From Eupeodes corollae (taxonomy: Eukaryota; Arthropoda; Insecta; Diptera; Syrphidae), in contig NC_079148.1 in assembly GCF_945859685.1 (NCBI RefSeq), positions 21,525,946 to 21,589,945 on the forward strand: 64,000 nt of DNA, read 5' to 3'. The notes under the pieces are model-generated. The model was not told the DNA's origin. It was given only the letters and a program-made list of their open reading frames with translations, and did not search any database. A program made the position numbers and the translations under genes. Below are positions 43,701 to 56,564 of the stretch, piece by piece. Each line of letters begins with the position of its first letter. The first letter of the stretch is position 1.

Positions 43701-46639
43701 CATAGGTGCCCAATCCGCCCGCCACCACCGTCACACCCGCTGTTGTCACCAGTCTGGCATTATAAGCTACCTGAAGACCGATGTATCTCTGTTTTATTGT
43801 GCTTGCAGCCAGCCACCCACTTTTAAAGTTTATTTTTCAATTTCAATTATTTTTCCGTAAAAGTTTGATAGGATGGGGAGGGGAAGAGGAGGGGTTGGCA
43901 AAGACAATAAAGACAGTTCAGGGGATTGGACATTTCGAAGGGGGAAAGTGTTTTATGTAGAATGCCAACGTTTTTTTATTGCTTTTTTTCTTGTACTCAA
44001 AGAAGTGATCTAAGTTGATCGAATGGCAATCTTTTATTGGATTCGTTGGATACCTTTGTATCTATAAACGATTATCATTCTTAATGTTCATTGTCATCAT
44101 CGTCTCTTTTTTTATACGTTGTCGTATAGTTGAACTCGAAGTCAATTCGAAAAAAAAGATAGATACGTAGGTAGATAGATACTTTTACATGGGATGGTTG
44201 ATAGATATACATAGATACAAAATATATTATTATGTAGAAATGTGGTGTGGATTTGAATGCACATAGAACAGGAAAATAGCAAACAATAAATAAAATAAAA
44301 ACAGCGACATTTACCCGCATTGACATTTGTGTGTTGCTGGCATTTCTCTCTATTTCTATAATGGCTATAGCTATGGCGTTGGCTATGGCTTTGGTTATAG
44401 AGACTTTGGCTTGGCTTTGATGGCTTGTTTTATTCTTTATTCGTGCGCAAAGATACATAGATTCATTCCTCTTCTTCTTCTTTTTTTTGTCTTATTGTTT
44501 TTTTTTTACCCGTCAGCGTCGTCGTTGTGTTGTTGGTGCTTTTTTTTTGTTATGCAACTTCATTTGCATATAGAAATGTTTTAGCTTTAACTTAAGCTAC
44601 CACGTGCGTTTAATTGTGATTTAAATAAATAAAAAAAAAAGTTTAACAAAAAAAAAAAAGAATTAAATAAATAAACCAAAAACTGAGAAGCATTTGAATG
44701 ATACATTCACTTTTTTCTGCTCTTGAGAAAAGGTATAGTTGGCGATGATCCAAACATTTTGTTTTGCATAGCTCCCTATACCTTACCTATGTAGCTACCT
44801 ATCTATCAACTAAGTTTATAAAAAAGATATAGATACAGATAGATAGATAGTTTAAAGGAGTAAGAGAAGATACATATTTTAATGTGTGTGAAGAAAGGAA
44901 GTGACTCTTGATGCACTTCGTAAAACCAAAATGGATGTGATTCGTTTTTTAGTTAAGTTCAGTACTTTTTATTTTGAAAAAAAGACATGATGTTGCTTAA
45001 TCAGTCTGACAGAAGATAGGAAGTTCTGTCATAGCTATTTCTTGTTTTTTGTTTAAAGTCTAGTCAAATATTCAATCGACTAAGAAATTAAAATCCAACG
45101 TTAAGAATGAAATGAATGTTGTGGATTTATTTAAGGACATATAGTTTTAATTATGAAGCAGACATTTTTGTTAAGCCTTTTTTCCTCGGCCAAAGAGCAG
45201 GTTTAAGACCTTTAAGTCATACGTATTCACTTAGAAAGTCCATAAAAAAAGATAAACTTTCATTATTTCTGATTTTTGATAATCAGACAGTCAGTTTCAA
45301 GACTTTTGATTAACTGGCTTTGTGGGTTTTCAAAACAATAGCAGAAATTATCAAAAACCTGTCGTAAATTACGATAATTTAAGTATTTATCTCCTGCTTT
45401 GAAAGCTACCATTATTTTTAAAACTTAAGATCAGTAACTGCTTGTGAAGAACCTGGGCGTAGTGACTTAAAATTGTTCCCAAAATGTGTTTGGGCTACAG
45501 ATATCAAGGATAAATTAAACATTCTTCATATAGTTAGCAAAAGTTTGTAGATTCATAAAAGGCTAAGAGGTTTTTCTTTTGGTTACAATGTAGAATAAGC
45601 TTCCCTATCTATAAGTACTCAGCTAAGTATTCTGATGGAATATTTTGTATTTTTCCGAAATATTCCTAAATTTTTGGTTATTTTACTGTCTTTTAGCGAC
45701 TCTCCAGTCTCATCATCAAAATGTTAAAATGAACAAGCTTCTTAAAGGATGATTTCTTTTACTATTGTTGAACTTAATAAAAAACTGTTGATCAACTAAA
45801 GAGTTCATTACAATTCGAGATTTAGAACAAAAGTTGAAATTCTGTTTTGTTCACTAATTTGTTTCTTAACTCCGTAATCCGTAGTTTAAAATCGAAAGGT
45901 AACCTACTTTAGAATTAAAAAGTATCCCTTTTAATGTTTCTGTTAACGTAACGTGACTTTATTAAGATTAAATGCTTATCAGGTAAAAATGTGTCTAAAA
46001 AACGGGGCTTAGTTTTTTGATTGAGGGTTCAACTAAGCCGAAGACTAAAAATAACCCATTTAATCGTATTGTTATCGTCACCATTCTCAGTATCTAGGCT
46101 TTAAAGGCGGTTGAAAACTTCAATGATTAAACTCAAAATCACGAGTTGATAGTTAAAATCCTAAAATAATTTCAACTTCGGCTGAATCGGCCTAAGTTAC
46201 TTCAGTGGTCATGCGAAAGTTAGTCAAAGACTTCTTCCGAACAGAAATTTTGATCTTTAAGTACCCTTGAGTTGAGCTCCAACAGGTCCTTGCAACAAAT
46301 TGCTTGGTGCAGTCAGGGAGTAAATTGAACCTAAACTTAAATTACCAAAAACAAAATATCACGAGTTCAAGAAATAGAATGTTTTCCTAACTTTTTATTC
46401 ATTATAACGGAAGTTTAAACACATTAGGAAGGCCAGGGGTTGGTTTAAAAAAAAGCAATAATTATCTTTGATAGTAATCATAAATTAAGAGTAAAATCCA
46501 TGATCTTTCGAATGTAAGTAAGTTTGAAGTAAACCACTGAACTACTTTAATTCAAAGCACCTATACTTTTACAGACCGGTGTTCCTCATTTTGACGTTTC
46601 CTCATTTTGACGTTTCATCATTTTTCTCTATTTTTGTTA
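40800..46639. other. Long non-coding stretch; GA-rich and CG-richer island at 43270-43760
   Basis: No gene is supported. A 500-bp island at 43270-43760 has a GA-rich start (GAGAGGGAGACAG at about 43290) and CG-bearing tracts (GCGATCGCTGCGGCGGCGATC at about 43577), and may be regulatory. A short (AGAT)n lies at 44837-44850. Frames such as 44081-44458 on the minus strand have no recognisable domain. The remainder is AT-rich. Confidence 0.4.
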
Positions 46640-47975
46640 AACTAATCCAGCCCCTAGCCTCAGAGCATGTCTTCCTATGAGGCAGTGTCCTGTTATTACT
46701 CAATTGTAGAGCTTATACTTTGTCTGCTCAGTGATATCAAGCCTTTTGACCGTTTTAAGTCAATGCTTGGCCATATTTGCTTGGTTGCTAGGCAGGTGGT
46801 ACTCTGTGACCATCTAGCATTTGTTGTTTCTAGAACATATTGCTTTAGAAGATATTTGCATGTAGGAAGGGGTGTTCCTTTGTTATGTTTTTGTCTAACA
46901 TGAGACAGAAGTGTTCCGTTTTTGGCGAGCTCATCGGCTTGGCAATTTCCCGGAATGTCTCTGTGGTCCGGCACCCAAATGAGGTGAATTTTAAACTGTT
47001 CCGTCATCTCATTCAGAGATGATCGACAATCGTGGATTATTTGAGAGTTTGTGGAGACAGACGCGAGAGATTTAAGAGTGGCTTGGCTGTCTGAGAAGAT
47101 TCGTATATCCTTACAAGATATAACGTTTTCTTTGAGCCAGGATAGTGCTTCTTCAATCGCCATTACTTCGGCCTGGAATACACTGCATTGATTGTGAAGT
47201 CTATAAGATAGACTGAGATTCAGTTGTTCCGGAAAGATACCACTTCCAACTCCGTAATCGGTCTTTGAACCGTCAGTATAGAAGTGTACCGCATCCCAGG
47301 AGGATTTTGAAGGGATGGACACATGGAAGCTTTTACCGAACACCATTTTTGGGGGGTATAGTCTAAGCGATCTGGGATGGACCTGAAACTGTCTAGAATA
47401 GTAGTATGTCCAGTATTGTTACTGGTCCATTGAGAGGTGGCTCTAAGCCTTACACAAGAGTTGGCTGCCACCTTTTCGGATGTCAAATGGTGTTAGGTTT
47501 AAAAGCACTTCCAGTGCTGCGGTTGGTGTTGAGCGAAGTGCTCCTGTGATGCACTTACCTGCTGACCGCTGGGCTTTGATGAGCTTATTAAGATTTACCA
47601 TCTTGCCCAGTGCGGTTCACCATACGACAGCTCTATAAATGAGTATCGGCCTTTTTTACTCTTTTATCAATATTTGCCTTCCAATTTAGTTTTTTGTCTA
47701 AAATGAGGCCTAAATATTTAGCTTTTTCGGAAAAGCTTAATGGTATTCCTCTAATCTTGGGTGTGCCAATCTGAGGAATTTTATATCTTCTCGAAAAGAG
47801 TATTAATTCTGTTTTGTGTGGATTGGCGTCCAATCCACATTGCTTAGCCCATTTAGTTAGCCTGTTTAAGGCATTTTGTAGGAGTTCCGAGAGAACTTGG
47901 AGGTGCTTCCCAGATACGGATATTGCAACGTCGTCAGCATAGGCAATCACCTTGAAACCCTCTGCTTCCAATGAT
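46640..47975 (-). mobile_element. Decayed LINE: RT palm/thumb plus RNase H
   Basis: Read on the minus strand from 47975, the RT catalytic block FKVIAYADDVAISVSG keeps both aspartates (about 47955-47905), and CGLDANPHKTELILFSRR and YLGLILDKKLNWKANID follow. IYRAVVW and KAQRSAGKCITGALRSTPTA follow after an in-frame stop (TGA in place of Trp, about 47618). After frameshifts near 47450 and 47350 a full RNase H domain is open at 47346-46696, with HFYTDGSKT, FQAEVMAIEEAL, IFSDSQATLKSL and QADELAKN supplying the D-E-D-D residues. VITGHCLIGRHALRLG ends the readable part in another frame at about 46650. The 5' part and the final Cys/His finger are missing. Confidence 0.88.
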
Positions 47976-48408
47976 ACATAATTTTATAATAATTTAATTT
48001 TCCGCAACTATTTCCTACCGACGAATTCTAAAAGAAATTTAATGCAGAACTATTACAAAATTGATTACTAAACATCATCTATCGAATTGAGTTGATGAGC
48101 GTTACTTGTCATTGGAAGTGTGTCCATTATTTCTATCGGCAAGGATACTTCAGTAGAAAAATCTTCTATGTATTGCGACCAATTGAACAGCTTTTTTCTT
48201 TGATAGGGCTGAATAAGATTTTTTGAGATGTTGTTTTCTATTCAGCAAAAGTCTAGTTTCAGTTCATGTTGCTTCAAAGAAAACTATCCTCTTCAAAAAC
48301 CCTTAACATTTTTCTCAAAAATTACGTACATTATTTACACTCTGACCATCGTGTTGGTTATGTGAGTAATTCTAAGTAAGTTCTTGGCTTCAATGAACTT
48401 TAATATCT

Positions 48409-48414
48409 TTATTA
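48409..48414 (-). terminator. Polyadenylation signal candidate
   Basis: AATAAA on the minus strand lies about 65 nt downstream of the stop codon of the tentative gene at 48478-49197. The hexamer is common in AT-rich DNA, so this is only supportive. Confidence 0.25.
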
Positions 48415-48477
48415 TTCCATGCGTTGTTCCAAGAATTGTGCCAATCAATATGTAATACAAGATTCTTATATCACTAA

Positions 48478-49197
48478 TTAATTTCCGTAGGTATAATATC
48501 TGCTAATAAATCCATCGCTGAAAACTAGGTTGTTTGCCAAACAAGCTTTTGTACATTGTCGTTCTTTAAGCACAGTTTTGGTCTTTGGCCATTTATCCCA
48601 CCTGCTGCATCTGAAAATATTATCATTCCTCCTATAGGTATGCGCGTTCTGCATCAACATCCACATGCCATCTTTCCAAAGAACACATCCAGTTCCAAAA
48701 GTAGGTATACAATACTTCGTACCATCACAGCATGGCTGCCTACATATGAAATAAATTATTATCCAAACACATGTTGTTTGCATCTTGTAGGTGTAGGCAC
48801 ATCCTTTTGAAACAGAATGCGCCATCCTTTCTCTACTTCCGATGTCCAAGTCCAAGCCAACATCACTTTCAACGCGATTAAATGCCCAAAAATTCCATCA
48901 TCAACACAGAGGCAGCAACCTTCTATACCCAAACTTCTGTATATGTGTATAACTCGCATAAGGGTAGTTCCTAAAAAATTACGACTTTGACTTTACCCGT
49001 CGCGTTCCATGTCTCATCCCAGCTGATGGATTGGTCGACGGTCGTCGTCATCACCACCACCACCGTCGTCATCGTCATCGTTGTTATATCCTCTGACCCA
49101 GTTCCGAGAAATATTTTGGCCTGCATCCTTTTGCATGCATCCTTATCGATTTTCGTGTTTTGCGTAACACACAGAGAAACAGAGAAGAGGAATATGC
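48478..49197 (-). CDS. Tentative multi-exon gene, cysteine-rich, possibly secreted protein
   Basis: I do not recognise the family. A model with consensus splice sites links three minus-strand exons: 49197-48997 (hydrophobic GIFLFSVSLCVTQ, signal-peptide-like, then NTKIDKDACKRMQAK), 48922-48837 (EGCCLCVDDGIFGH...) and 48735-48478 (PCCDGTKYCIPTFGTGCVLW to CTKACLANNLVF). The introns would be 74 and 101 nt, with GTAAAG and GTAGAG donors, typical fly sizes. An upstream intron (49272-49198, donor GTAAGTG) would join a 5' exon, but I find no in-frame ATG there, so the start is unresolved. AATAAA lies at 48414-48409, about 65 nt beyond the stop. The middle Thr/Val run comes from a GAC/GAT microsatellite. 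It may be a real small gene, a pseudogene or chance. Confidence 0.28.
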
Positions 49198-49273
49198 CTA
49201 CCAACAAAACACCCTTCACATCACCGTTATAAAACAAACCGTTGCCAAAAATTCACATTGCGAAACACTTACC

Positions 49274-50694
49274 TACTCGTAGAAGGTATACCTGTGACTG
49301 CGATGCCGTTGCAACGTAACAGTAACCCCCAAAAAATCGAGCAGGTTTATAAAGAAAGATGTAACGGGAATTTTTTTTTGTTTAATCTTCCTTGCAATTG
49401 TTGCCATCATACAGTGAGTCGTCCTTTCGCGTCCTTTTTTTTCATTTTTGCATCATGGTGGGTTTATTCAGCTTGTGTGTCGTGTCTTGACTGTGTGTTA
49501 CGTGTTCAAGGGTTGAATGCGGTTTTTATACTTTTTTTTCCGTCGACTTCCTATGTCGCGTCGCGTCGGTCGTTTGGAGAATCGCGAAGCAGCACAGCCG
49601 TTTGGGGAAACGTACCTACTCTTTTGAATTTTCCATAAAAATCGAACCACGAAAAATACCAACATAAGCGCTTCCCTCTGAACTTAGGTATACTTTTGGC
49701 CAAATTTTTTTTGGCAGTGCATCAACCCTTTTTTATTTGGTTGTTGTTGTTGTTGGCTTAGTTTTTGGTGCAATTTTTTGATGACAGAGTTATACCGCGA
49801 GTTTGATTGCGTGTGTTTTCTGCTGCATCTGTATGTTGCAGATGGTGTGTTGCAGATATGAGGGAAGGTAAGAGAAATTTACAGTTAAAAAAGTGTTCCC
49901 TAATTTTGAATTTGTATCGTAACGTTGGAATTCCCTCAAGAGCTTAGTGGAAAAATATTCATGTTTTGAATCAATTTTTTGTAATTTTCGTATTCACGTA
50001 ACCCGTTAAAGAACATCTTGAATTTAAAAATTTCGTTAAGGTTGGGGGCTGATGATAAGTGAAAGAAAGAGAGAGTAAAGGAGTGGTAGATAGATGAAAG
50101 TTAAAGGTGCATAATATTAAGCATGAAAGACCTTTCTATCCCTATAGAAATTAGGGAGTGAAATAACTGTAATTTGTCACTGAAAATATAAGTAAATTTA
50201 AAAAAGTAAATAAGTAGAAGTAAGAAAAATGAATTACGAAAAAAGGGATTTTCTTTCGAACGGTAAATGACAAAATTAAGGGTCAAAAATGAATATAGGT
50301 GTCATTACACGGTTGAGTTATATTTTAGGTAAATTAAAACAAATTCTCACTTTCCAAAACCTTGGAGAGAGTTTCGTTAAGCGTGAGTTTAAATTTATGT
50401 GACAGATGTTAGAAAAATATGTAAATAATTTTAACTGAATTTTATAAAATAATTTCAAATGTCTGAACTACATGCATTAAATAAAAAAACGCGCAGAATA
50501 TAAATTTGCATTCTATTGAATTATAATTTTACTCTTTCCTATAATTAGGTGAAAGTGAACAAAATATCGGTAACGGTTGTGGTATGCAAAATAAAATAGA
50601 GTTATTGTTTTTTTGTCGAAATTTACTTTAATGGAGATCAATAACTATATAAACATCTAAATAAAAGTTTATAGATTATAAATTGCAAAGAGCT
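49274..50694. other. Non-coding flank, partly CG-rich
   Basis: A minus-strand TTTATAAA at about 49350 and CG-bearing tracts at 49540-49610 (GTCGCGTCGCGTCGG) could be promoter sequence for a minus-strand transcript. No coding region is supported. Confidence 0.3.
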
Positions 50695-52220
50695 TTACTC
50701 AGCAAATTTTAAAAGCCCAAAACAGAATATTTTGGGAAGTTCAAGACCTGTTGAACGCACTCATTTTAAAAGTCATCCTTATTCACTATGAAAATGAAAA
50801 TTAACGCTTTCAATAAAATTTAAAGGAGAGTGTTTGGAATTTTTTGGCTGACCACGTTCACTTTAACAAAGTTTTAAAATTCATTATCAACTGAATAGAA
50901 AGTTTTACTATGTTTAGAAGTTTCTTACCCGAGATTTCAGATTAGAAAAGAACTTCTCTGAACAACTTTCACGAACACAAAAAAGAATAGTTTAAAATGA
51001 ACTTAATGTACTGAACACATTCATTCCAAAAGTCATCCTTATTCATTATGAAAATGAAAATGAACGCATTCAATAAATTTAAAGTGTTTGGAATTTTTTT
51101 GTTGACCACGTTCACTTTAACAAATTTAAAAAAAAACATTATCAACTGAATAAAGAGGTTTTACGATTTTGCTTTGTTAAGAAGTTGTTTACCCGAGATT
51201 TTAGATTAGTAAAGAACTTCACTCAACGATTTTTAAGAACACAATACAGAATATGTTAAAACGAACTTGATCCGCTGACCGTATTCATTTCCAAAGTCAT
51301 CCTCAATTATTAATGAAAACAGAAATGAACGCATTCAATAAATATAAAGTGTTTGGAATTTGTTTGCTGACCACGTTCACTTTAACAAATTTTTAAAATT
51401 CATCATTAACTGAATAAGGAGGTTTTACGATTTTTTATGTTTAGAACTTGCTTACCCGAGATTTTAGATTAGAAAAAAACTTCTCTGAACAACTTTCACG
51501 AACACAAAAAAGAATAGTTTTAAATGAACTTAATGCACTGAACACATTCATTCCAAAAGTCATCCTTATTCATTATGAAAATGAAAATGAACGCTTTCAA
51601 TAAATTTAAAGGAGAGTGTTTGGAATTTGTTGGCTGACCACGTTCACTTTAAAAAATTTATAAAATTCATTATCAACTGAATAGAAAAGTTTTACTATGT
51701 TTAGAAGTTTCTTACCCGAGATTTCAGATTAGAAAAGAACTTCTCTGAACCACTTTCACGAACACAAAAAAGAATAGTTTAAAATGAACTTAATGTTTTG
51801 AACATATTCATTCCAAAAGTCATTCTTGTTCAATATGAAAATGAAAATGAACGCATTCAATAAATTTAAAGTGTTTGGAATTTTTTTGTTGACCACGTTC
51901 ACTTTAACAAATTAAAAAAAAAAAACATTATCAACTGAATAAGGAGGTTTTACGGTTTTGCTTTGTTTAGAAGTTGCTTTCCCGAGATTTTAGATTAGTG
52001 AAAAACTTCACTTAACAACTTTCAAAAATAAAAAACAGAATATTTTGAGACGAACCTAATCCGCTGAACGTACTCATTTTCAAAGTCATCCTCAATCATT
52101 AATGAAAACAGATATGAACGCATTCAATAAATTTAAAGTGAAGTGTTTGGAATTTTTCAAGTGGCCACGTTCACTTTGACAAATTTATAACATTTATTAT
52201 GATTCGAAAAAGCATACCCG
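50695..52220. repeat. Satellite array, about 262-bp monomers in a 787-bp higher-order repeat
   Basis: About six monomers are marked by GTCATCCTTATTCA or a close variant at 50772, 51032, 51296, 51559, 51819 and 52085 (spacings 260, 264, 263, 260 and 266). Shared phrases include CCACGTTCACTTTAACAAA, AACTGAATAAGGAGGTTTTAC and CCCGAGATTTTAGATTAG. Monomers 1 and 4 share GGAGAGTGTTTGG; 2 and 5 share GAATTTTTTTGTTGACC and an A-run; 3 and 6 share GTCATCCTCAAT. So the true period is three monomers, 787-789 bp. The array starts with a partial unit and ends truncated in monomer 6. Confidence 0.92.
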
Positions 52221-52269
52221 CTATAAATATTACATCTTTTTTTTGATGTGTCAAACACAGATTGTGTCT

Positions 52270-53180
52270 TTTGTTTGTTTAAATTTTTGAGATATGGAGT
52301 AAACAACCTTTTAGTTTGAAACGTTGGAAACTTAGAAGTCTTATGAATTTATCAAATTACCGGGAAAGATTCTGACAATGCATTCCAAATTCACGTAGTA
52401 ACGCTAGAAAACCAATCTCTGTACTTCACAGTATCGCCGAAATTCAAGTAACGTAATTGAGTTTACAATGTTTGTTTCACAAATCATTTTAAAAGTTCTT
52501 CCTTTAAGACGCTTAAGTAAGTGACTATTAGTCAAGAGATGGGTTATACTCAAGCTTTGGACATAAAAAGGTTTTGAAAATTGCAGTCAGATCAGAAACA
52601 AATTTCTCGAATCGTCTCAGAAAACATAAACATCTTGTGGGATGTCAAATGATTGTTCAACTAGAGATATTGGTCAGGCACATATCGAGAATATCGAGTT
52701 GTTTAGGTAAATTAAATACCTCGCTTTAACGATACAAGACAGCATTCAACATTCAACATTCAATTAGTTTCCTATTCACCATTGCACAGTGCTGTGATGA
52801 TCAGAGCTTATTGAGCTTAGTACTATCGTCAGCAAAACATTCAACTTAAGAAATCATTAATAAAAATAAGAAAGAGTGTCGGAAACAAAGCAGAGCCCTA
52901 AGGCATGACAGCATTTGTTTTGTGTTTTTTGGCTAGAATCCATCCAATACTACTTGCATTTAACAATCCTAAAGGTAATTTCTAATCCAACGAAGAGGCG
53001 ATTGATCTTAACCAAAGGCACGCATTTTCAATAAGAAGGCCAGATGCCAAACCCTATCAAATGCTCTTGAAATATCAAGCGCAATAATCTTACTTACTTA
53101 CTCCAAAACGATGTAAAGATTTGTTCCAATGTTTGTTGAGATAAACATTGAGGTCGCTAGTGGACATATACCCTAAATGT
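52270..53180 (-). mobile_element. Decayed CR1/Jockey-like LINE, RT to C-terminus
   Basis: On the minus strand: STSDLNVYLNKHWNKSLHRF (about 53140), then KIIALDISRAFDRVWHLAFL (about 53090) with the first catalytic Asp, MQVVLDGF (about 52960), a frameshifted FLFLLMIS remnant of the LFLIFINDL motif (about 52860), and CFADDSTKLNKL (about 52830) with the DD pair. The C-terminal KYRDWFSSVTT-IWNALSESFP block (about 52420), matching the R-SRLWN-LP tail of these LINEs, is followed by KTSKFPTF. Stops and frameshifts make it inert. Closest relative in the window is 8020-9000. Its 3' end lies about 50 bp from the satellite array. Confidence 0.8.
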
Positions 53181-53189
53181 TATTTAAAG

Positions 53190-56011
53190 AATGATTCTAG
53201 TTGAAATGAGTTTGACCGTAGCTCGATTACACTAAGAAAGCTAAGTTTAGTGAATATTTGGGATAAGAAATCTGTGTCAACTTTAAATGTCATTTCAACT
53301 AAATTAAACTTCTAGAAACCGAAAACCCTGTTACATAATCCAATCCTTCCTTTGAATAAAGTAAATGACTTTTATTCCCATAGAAAGCTTATTCTGATTT
53401 GGTTGAATTTGAACTTTAATGTCGCATTTTGTGATCTTCTTATGCCTCATGTATCTGCATAGCTTCTATATGTGCTTGGCTTAGTGAAGTCACTAAAACA
53501 TGCATCTATTGAAATTTTCTGACAGAAAAAACACTTCATGTAGGAAGATGAAAAATAGTTCTCAAAGCTTCGAAGTCCAGGTAAACCATGTCTCTGTAGT
53601 ATACTTAACTTCAAAAATACTAATTTTACTGATAAATTGTTGCCTTCCTTCTATTTATTATCATCTTCTAAAACATCGATTAGCTCAGCGATTTATTTAT
53701 CATTTCACTGTAGAAGTTGATTGAGATTGTAACATTATAACAGTTCCTTAAAATTGAAAGTCAAATTTAAATTGCATGTTAGGAAATATCATGAGATTAA
53801 AGCGATAACTTTTCTTTTCTTGCTAACTTCCAAAATTATTGGAATTCAGGAGTTTTATCAAAAATCAATCTAAATTTCTTTCACCGAAATAATGAAGACA
53901 ATTTCTTCTTTATTGCAATATGACTCCCTTCGACGGGAATAAACCTTCTATACCATCTGATAGCACCCACGACAAGCCCCTCTCTCCTTTGAAGTGAATT
54001 GAAGTTGCTTTACAGAGAAAGAGGAAGAAATAAAAGTAAAAGCAACAAAACAACAACAAAAAAAAACACATCCTTACCAAAATTTATCACCACTTCACTT
54101 TTTTTTGTAGGAAGGTATACGTAGGTACTCTGTTCCCAGTTCGACCTTCAGTTGTATATCGCGCGAAAATTTCACAGCACATTTCCGATGGCCTACTTAT
54201 CCAATCAACCACAGCCTAGCTTCAGACCGTCAGACAATTGTTTCCTTGCATCATCCACAAAGCAATCGCCTGTTGTTTTGTGTACTGCATATACTTATGT
54301 TGCACCGCCAGGCATTGTTGTCCTCTCCTGTATCCCTTCTGGCGACCAGCCAGCGAAACAAATTGAAAAATGCCAGAAATAATAATAATACAACAAAAAC
54401 AACAACAACAACAATAACAACAAAAGTCTGCAACCAAACATCTCATGAGCACCTTTTCCGTGTCGCGGTGGTAGGCAAACGAGGTTGGACACCTCAGTTT
54501 CACCAAGTTATATTTTGTGAGGCACAATACCTACCATATTCCCTGTATGCATCATGACCGGACCCGGACCGCACCAACTTAAGCTGCTGCTGAGAATCAT
54601 GCTCGCTCGTATTATGTAGATACGACTTTACCGAGACGGAGACCGACTGCTTTTGTCCTCGTTCTCCTTATTCAATCGCAACAACTTCGTTGTCGTTGAA
54701 GTCGGTCGGATGACCACGAGCAACGAAGACGACGACGAACATTTCGAATTCGGTGAGTGAAATTCACTGATATTCCCTCCGAGCTTCCTCCGGATCCCTT
54801 CTTCATCACTGATGACCGACGCACGGTTGAATTGAACTCGCACTGGCACTCTTGCTCCGCTACCGTTTAACATGTGTCAGCGTGCGTTCCCTGACTTTTT
54901 CTTTATTTCCCTTTCGGTTTCATGTCAAAACTTTAGAGACATATCGAACGGAACTCTGGAGGGGACGAGAATGGAGAATCCTTTCCTTACCCTTTAATTC
55001 AACGCAGCATTGATGTCCGCATTTGGAAGACCGAAACCGACCAAAAACAAGAGAATACAAAAAAACCCGACCCGACCAGGCCAAAAGACAACGCGTTGCT
55101 GCTCTGTTCCTGCTTCTGCTGTTAGCTGCTGTTACTCTTAATGTCGCTGTTCCTGCTGCTGCTGTGAGAACAAATTTATGAGATCGATTTTTGCTTAATG
55201 CATTCTCTTGTTGTTGTTATTGTTGTTGGTTGTGCCGGTGTGTGGTGGTGGTGGCGTCCACTTCGACAACGACGTCGGCAGTCTCCCAAAAAAGCGCCCG
55301 CGTCCCACATCTACTAAACAAACACACTAACTACACATATACTACATCTTGGTCCAGATGTGTGCTCCAAAAGAATTTTTAAGGTGCGAGGGACAGAAGG
55401 GGAAAGTTGTGTGATATTCTCCATAAAAAGCGCCAAAGGAGCAATTAGGAGGTGCATACGTTGTTCTGTTGTTTTGCCGGCCGCGGCCGTTGTGGACGTA
55501 GCATTCTGTTGTTTGTTTAAGTTAGGACAGACACAACAACAACAAAAAATTGAAACTTAGAGAGAGCTATGTTTGTCTTCTTTTTTTTTAAATTCCCGTT
55601 ATCACCTGCAGTGGAAGCGTTGTGGTGAGATGAGGAGACTGTAATGCGGACGGTCTCCTTTTGCTTTTCCTTAGAGGCAGATTACCGCCACCGCATTTTG
55701 GCTATAAAGCTTGCATTTATCTATAAATGCAGCAGTGGATTTGCTCGCTAAGTGCGCCATCTACCCGAAAAAAAAGGGTGTTTTAGGACACCCTCTTATA
55801 ACGGAATGAGATGCGTAATATCTCACTTCTTTGTTAAATTTCAGTAGGAATGTAGGCTTTGAGTGACATAAAAACTTTAGATTAAGTTTGAAATTTACAT
55901 AAGTTGAAATATGCGGATGACACATAAAATCCAGAACTTTAATTATAGCCTAAAATATTAAGATACGAACATTTAGGACGTGTAAGGATGTGGCCCTGCA
56001 TGATTTTCTTT
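53190..56011. other. Non-coding stretch; CG-richer region at about 54450-55560
   Basis: No gene is supported. 54450-55560 has raised GC, CTG/GTT simple repeats (about 55100-55230) and overlapping frames on both strands without domains, and may be regulatory. A 7-bp stem hairpin AGGGTGT/ACACCCT with a six-base loop lies at 55777-55796. Confidence 0.35.
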
Positions 56012-56281
56012 TAGGTGGCGCTACGCTACAGTCCATTGAGACTTAGGGCCTAGTGAATTACATCTTTAATCCATTTCTGTGTGCAAATACCATTGTCAAG
56101 AACGGAGGGGACCTACGTTTTTAAGCTGAATCCAAACGGCTTACTGGATGAATCACTTTTCATAAAAATAATTACTCTTGGGGAATTTACCAATTCCTAC
56201 CCTGAGGGAGTACCCATGAAAAAAACATTGGATTACCTGTGGCAAGACAGTCCTAGGCACTGACCATCTTGCCACAGGTAT
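56012..56281 (-). mobile_element. Diverged full-length SINE copy
   Basis: On the minus strand it begins TACCTGTGGCAAGATGGTCA and ends near CTACAGTCCATTGAG and GGTGGCGCTACG on the plus strand (56013-56041). The body includes the complement of GAACGGAGGGGACCTACG. It has accumulated many substitutions and the B box is lost. No clear duplication remains, so this is one of the older family members here. Confidence 0.8.
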
Positions 56282-56564
56282 AACTCTTTATGAATAGAAC
56301 TGGCAAATCCTGTTTTCCGGTTTTATAATCATAATAGTTGCAATTAAGCGGGTAATATGAAGTACTAAAGTTTGTGACTCTTAAAAGTTGAATCTTGCTC
56401 TAGTCTTAGAGTCACATAAAACTTTCCCTAAAATTTTAAAATCGATAAACTAAGTTAAGCCTTTTATCCGGGCTTAAAGTCACAAATTTGATATTCTTAT
56501 AAGTATTACGAGTAAGCTTCCAAAATCGGACACCTGATAGTTACATATTCAAACATTAGACTTA

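Noticed and set aside
54152..54557. Overlapping ORFs around 54.2-54.5 kb on both strands
   Set aside because: They share AAC/GTT simple repeats and contradict one another; no domain was seen.
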